Source of the DNA: Acidobacteriaceae bacterium
Lineage (GTDB): Bacteria; Acidobacteriota; Terriglobia; Terriglobales; Acidobacteriaceae
NCBI GenBank assembly: GCA_003165855.1
Contig: PMXH01000432.1
Coordinates: 5,575-15,337, forward strand
Direction of reading: 5' to 3'
Length of the DNA stretch: 9,763 nucleotides
Shown here one piece after another: positions 7,186 to 9,763 of this stretch. The notes beneath the pieces were generated by a model that saw only the letters and a program-made list of their open reading frames with translations, was not told the DNA's origin and made no database searches. A program made the position numbers and the translations under genes. Position 1 is the stretch's first letter. Each line of letters opens with the position of its first letter.

Positions 7186-7208
7186 GACCAGGTAGCGCGG
7201 GCCTGGTC
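7186..7208. repeat. Inverted repeat, possible operator or weak terminator
   Basis: A perfect 7-bp repeat, gaccagg / cctggtc, encloses a 9-nt loop (tagcgcggg). It lies 34 bp after the nuclease stop codon and 19 bp upstream of the -35 box of the giant gene. No T-run follows on the minus strand (ATTGCAAAATCC), so a classical Rho-independent terminator is unlikely. A regulator binding site or a Rho-type/processing hairpin remains possible. Confidence 0.4.
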
Positions 7209-7242
7209 CGTTAGGATAACTGTTGAGAAATCGCGATAGCGC

Positions 7243-8097
7243 TCATTGACCCACAATTCCGTACTTCACTGATAAAAAGCCTCTCAGCGCTGGTGGCGCT
7301 GCCAGAGCCACTTCCTGCCAGGTGGAGATTCTCAGTTTCGTCCGCAGTTCAATTGGTTTCACACACTTCATCACGGTGTACCAGGCGTCAGCCAGATCCG
7401 GCCGACGGGCGTCGACCAAGACGCAGAACGAATACTGAAGGGCATAGGCCGCGAGCACGTTGCGCAGAAGTTGGTAGGACAGGAACCGGTTCTGGGTCTG
7501 AGGCAGTTGTTCCCAATCAAACACGTCCGAGAAATCTCGATATGCCAGGAGAACCCCTTTCTCGGCATTCTGAAAGTCATTCTCGGTGAGTTTGGCCTCG
7601 ACCAAGAGATTCCCGAGTCGCAGATCAACTTCCGTGCGATCAAATCTGCCGTTGACAAGCGGAACGCGGGCCTTGTAACCGTAACACGGAGAAGCGCCCG
7701 GATCAGATCCCAGGAGCGCTGAAACGTTACCATTTCGCGAAAGGCCCGGATTGCAAAAGACGTTCATCAGCAGAGCGTCCGAACTTGTGCAGGTATCGAG
7801 TTCCCGCCAGCGTCCCCGCTCGGTGACAGGCAGGGAGCGCCGGCCTTGAGTGTGAACCTTCGCCAAGCGCTTACTCCATGCCGGGTTTGCCAGTATCGAC
7901 GTATAGCTCGCCGGCAAGAAGTTCCCATGCCTCCTGTCGTCTTCATATGGCGCAAAGCACACGATGGGGGCTTCGCCGTAGCTGAGACAATGAGGCAATC
8001 CTTCAGCCTGGGCGTACTTCTGGGCACGGTCGGCCAGTTCGCGACGAAGAGCAAAGGCGAAGTTCATGGAGGTTGTCTTTGGCGGGATCAGCGCCAT
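7243..8097 (-). CDS. Putative PD-(D/E)XK restriction-type endonuclease, 284 aa
   Basis: A likely DNA nuclease. The core reads TEVDLRLGNLLVEAKLTEND (residues about 155-174): an acidic strand followed by E-x-K (E167, K169), as in PD-(D/E)XK enzymes. Upstream, SSDALLMNVFCNPG (about 105-118) resembles the SSQAxxxNxFGP helix of the family that NCBI names PGN_0703-type putative restriction endonucleases. Downstream are QYSFCVLVDARRPDLADAW and a C-terminal ELRTKLRISTWQEV helix. The family name is from memory. Of the possible starts (8175, 8097, 8067) I chose ATG 8097 because ATGGCGCTGA overlaps the stop of the gene before it by 10 nt, which fits coupled translation; the ribosome site is weak. 8067 is a serious alternative, opening MNFAFALRRE. 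No methyltransferase is visible, so a self-protecting partner, if one exists, is outside the window. Confidence 0.65.
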   Translation of the reverse strand: MALIPPKTTSMNFAFALRRELADRAQKYAQAEGLPHCLSYGEAPIVCFAPYEDDRRHGNFLPASYTSILANPAWSKRLAKVHTQGRRSLPVTERGRWRELDTCTSSDALLMNVFCNPGLSRNGNVSALLGSDPGASPCYGYKARVPLVNGRFDRTEVDLRLGNLLVEAKLTENDFQNAEKGVLLAYRDFSDVFDWEQLPQTQNRFLSYQLLRNVLAAYALQYSFCVLVDARRPDLADAWYTVMKCVKPIELRTKLRISTWQEVALAAPPALRGFLSVKYGIVGQ

Positions 8098-8474
8098 TTC
8101 CACAACTGCTTCCACACCTGTACCAGGGTCTGCATTTGTCTGGGGCTCGGAAGGCGGGTGTATACAAGACGGCAATCCCGGTATGCTCGCTCGTAAAAGT
8201 CGCGAACGGCCGCGGCGCTGAGATGCGCAAGGTTGTGACGCAGTTCCTTCAGATCCTCCTCGCTCAGTATCTCGGCTTTCTCGCGATCCGGACGCCGTGC
8301 CATGGGGAAAGAGCCTAGCATATTCGCTATTCCTTCGCCACAGCTAACATTCTCGTCAGGACCTGCCATAATCTCCCGATGTGCGGGCGCTACAGGTTGT
8401 CCTGAACGTTCGGGTTTATCCAACATATGGGCGGGCCCCTCCACGGAGAGGTTCGGACTGACCGATTGCGTCAC
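8088..8474 (-). CDS. Small helical protein between recombinase and nuclease, 128 aa
   Basis: The family is not recognised. GTG 8474 overlaps the recombinase TGA as GTGA, and the stop lies inside the start region of the nuclease gene, so the gene is locked between its neighbours. Residues 1-57 are Pro/Gly/Ser-rich and probably disordered. From residue 58 the sequence is charged and helical: ARRPDREKAEILSEEDLKEL, then AVRDFYERAYRDCRL, LPSPRQMQTLVQVWKQLW and KWR at the end. An alternative start is ATG 8321 (MLGSFPMARR), with AAGGA ten bases upstream, which would give a 77-residue protein made almost only of the helical part. The basic, tryptophan-rich C-terminus suits nucleic acid or protein binding. 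A role as recombination directionality factor, nuclease partner or regulator is possible from position alone. Confidence 0.6.
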   Translation of the reverse strand: MTQSVSPNLSVEGPAHMLDKPERSGQPVAPAHREIMAGPDENVSCGEGIANMLGSFPMARRPDREKAEILSEEDLKELRHNLAHLSAAAVRDFYERAYRDCRLVYTRLPSPRQMQTLVQVWKQLWKWR

Positions 8475-9763
8475 CGCCTTTGGGAAACAGCCTTAACGCT
8501 ATCAAGGAATTGTGACAGCGCCCCTAACCGCTGGCCACGTTTCACCCAGCTATTATCCGCCTTGACGTGAAAAGGTCCCGTACGATTCATGTTAGGGAAA
8601 ACGTGCATTTCGTGAATGGATTCATTTTTCATATTCAGAAAAGCGATCAACGTCACCCATCGGCGCTCGTAGGCGACGGGATCAACTTTCCAAATGAAAT
8701 GCTTGCTTCTTTTGCCGATCGACCGACAAACGAGGACGCTCACGAATCGACCGTTCTTCAGGCGAAGCCGTGACCGCCATCTCCCTCCTCGCCGCACAAT
8801 CGAGACCTTGGTCGGGAACATGACTTGAATCTTGTTGATCAGTTCTTCACGGAGTGCTTGCGTCCGGCGGCGTAGATCAACTTTGCCAAAGTCTTCGGAG
8901 CGTCCGTATCCGATTAATTCATATGACCGCCGCAAACTGCCAAAACGTCCTCGGTAGACGGAGGGCGACGGCATTTCGGGGTCCTCTTTAACAAGCCGCA
9001 AGGAGAGTCGGCCTTGCCGGGCGAGCAATGAACGCAATGCTTCTAACAGTTCCTCGTTGGATTTGTTGATCGTTCTTCCGCGCAACAGAAGTTGGGCCTG
9101 TTGAAATGTCGCCTCGTCTACCAACGGAGCAAAAGCGTTTGGTGTACAAATCCATTCGGATTCGGGGACACGAATTGCGGCGGTATAGAGCTTTTGAGAT
9201 GTCCGCCCAAAGACGTTGTAGCCGGTGTATTTCGGGTGGGACAGAATCTTGAGGACCGCCGTTAGATCCCATTTCGAGTCCCCGAAATATTTCGTGTTTC
9301 GTCGATTGAGTTCCTGAGCGATTCCGTGCACGGTTCGCTTCTCTTCGAGAAATAGTCGATATATTTCTCTGACACAATCCACTTCGTCAGCTGGCCCGGG
9401 AACCAAGACCACCCGGTCTGTGGCGATGCTCTTACGTTCCCCTTGAGCAAGAATCTGCTTTGGCTTGCCTTCGGCAGAAATTAGCATCCGCCTTAGTCCG
9501 TATCCCGGAAGTCCGCCCTGTTTGAAACCGAGCTTTGCCAGTCGCTTCAATCCTGCAAAAACCTTAACGCCAAGCTCCCGGCTGTACTCGCCCGCCATTG
9601 TTCTCTTAAGCGCCTTCAACAGCGTATTCGGCACGGTACCGTCGTTCACAAAGACTTCCGCACAGTAGTGAACTGGGATTCCCGCGGACTTACAAAGAAA
9701 CTCGTAATGGGCCGATTCGTCAGCATCCTGAAAGCGACCCTGTTTTGGCTCAGCGTGAAATGG
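8471..9763 (-). CDS. Large serine recombinase (N-terminus beyond the right edge)
   Basis: A site-specific DNA recombinase or integrase. The frame is open to the edge; 430 residues are visible and the N-terminal part of the resolvase domain with the catalytic Ser is outside. Visible residues 1-70 are the end of the catalytic domain (ESAHYEFLCKSAGIPVHYCA, then MAGEYSRELGVKVFAG, the long-helix signature). Residues about 79-228 are the recombinase domain (QGGLPGYGLRRM, TDRVVLVPGPADEVDCVREI, HPKYTGYNVFGR). The usual zinc ribbon with CxxC pairs is missing. In its place residues 237-286 (ELLEALRSLLARQGRLSL to RFGSLRRSYELIGY) resemble homing-endonuclease-associated helical repeats, followed by a basic C-terminal domain with WRSRLRLKNGRF and a WVTLIAFLNMKN segment. 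It is the first visible gene of a three-gene overlapping unit. Confidence 0.88.
   Translation of the reverse strand, partial: PFHAEPKQGRFQDADESAHYEFLCKSAGIPVHYCAEVFVNDGTVPNTLLKALKRTMAGEYSRELGVKVFAGLKRLAKLGFKQGGLPGYGLRRMLISAEGKPKQILAQGERKSIATDRVVLVPGPADEVDCVREIYRLFLEEKRTVHGIAQELNRRNTKYFGDSKWDLTAVLKILSHPKYTGYNVFGRTSQKLYTAAIRVPESEWICTPNAFAPLVDEATFQQAQLLLRGRTINKSNEELLEALRSLLARQGRLSLRLVKEDPEMPSPSVYRGRFGSLRRSYELIGYGRSEDFGKVDLRRRTQALREELINKIQVMFPTKVSIVRRGGRWRSRLRLKNGRFVSVLVCRSIGKRSKHFIWKVDPVAYERRWVTLIAFLNMKNESIHEMHVFPNMNRTGPFHVKADNSWVKRGQRLGALSQFLDSVKAVSQRR

Noticed and set aside
1..9763. CRISPR array, tRNA or rRNA gene
   Set aside because: No regularly spaced short repeats with unique spacers and no recognisable tRNA or rRNA segments were seen. 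The only regular repeats are the coding repeats of the giant protein.

Overview
The window looks like chromosomal or accessory DNA of a soil-type bacterium, most likely an Acidobacteriota (Terriglobia-like). This rests on a moderately high GC content, a remnant of an S9 prolyl oligopeptidase of the kind common there, and a very large secreted beta-strand-repeat protein. The assignment is an inference from gene style; no rRNA or tRNA gene is visible. Every gene I can support lies on the minus strand, so transcription runs from right to left.

Right part (9763 down to 7243): a compact three-gene cassette. A large serine recombinase, cut by the right window edge, overlaps by 4 nt (GTGA) a small helical protein of unknown function. 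That gene overlaps by 10 nt a putative PD-(D/E)XK restriction-type nuclease. The overlaps suggest one translationally coupled unit. It looks like the integration module plus nuclease cargo of a mobile element.

Middle (7242 down to 2708): an intergenic stretch with a good sigma70-type promoter (perfect -35 box, 17-bp spacer) and a 7-bp inverted repeat. It precedes a 1437-residue secreted Gly/Thr/Ser/Asn-rich protein with a signal peptide, a duplicated block of about 100 residues, a tandem array of about 95-residue units, and a 148-residue C-terminal tail with no recognisable anchor or autotransporter barrel.

Junction zone (2707 down to 1911): decayed DNA. A 5'-truncated prolyl oligopeptidase tail (catalytic Asp and His kept, Ser nucleophile part missing) is followed by a small gene broken by two apparent frameshifts. 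All the apparent shifts are in the direction expected from single-base deletions, while the neighbouring 4.3-kb gene is intact. This points to pseudogenes and perhaps an old integration boundary at about 2620-2707.

Left part (1889 down to 1): an intact protein with a receiver-like fold of the cyclic-phosphate-processing (cREC) type, then two secreted proteins of unknown function. The last of these has its start at 373 and runs off the left edge.
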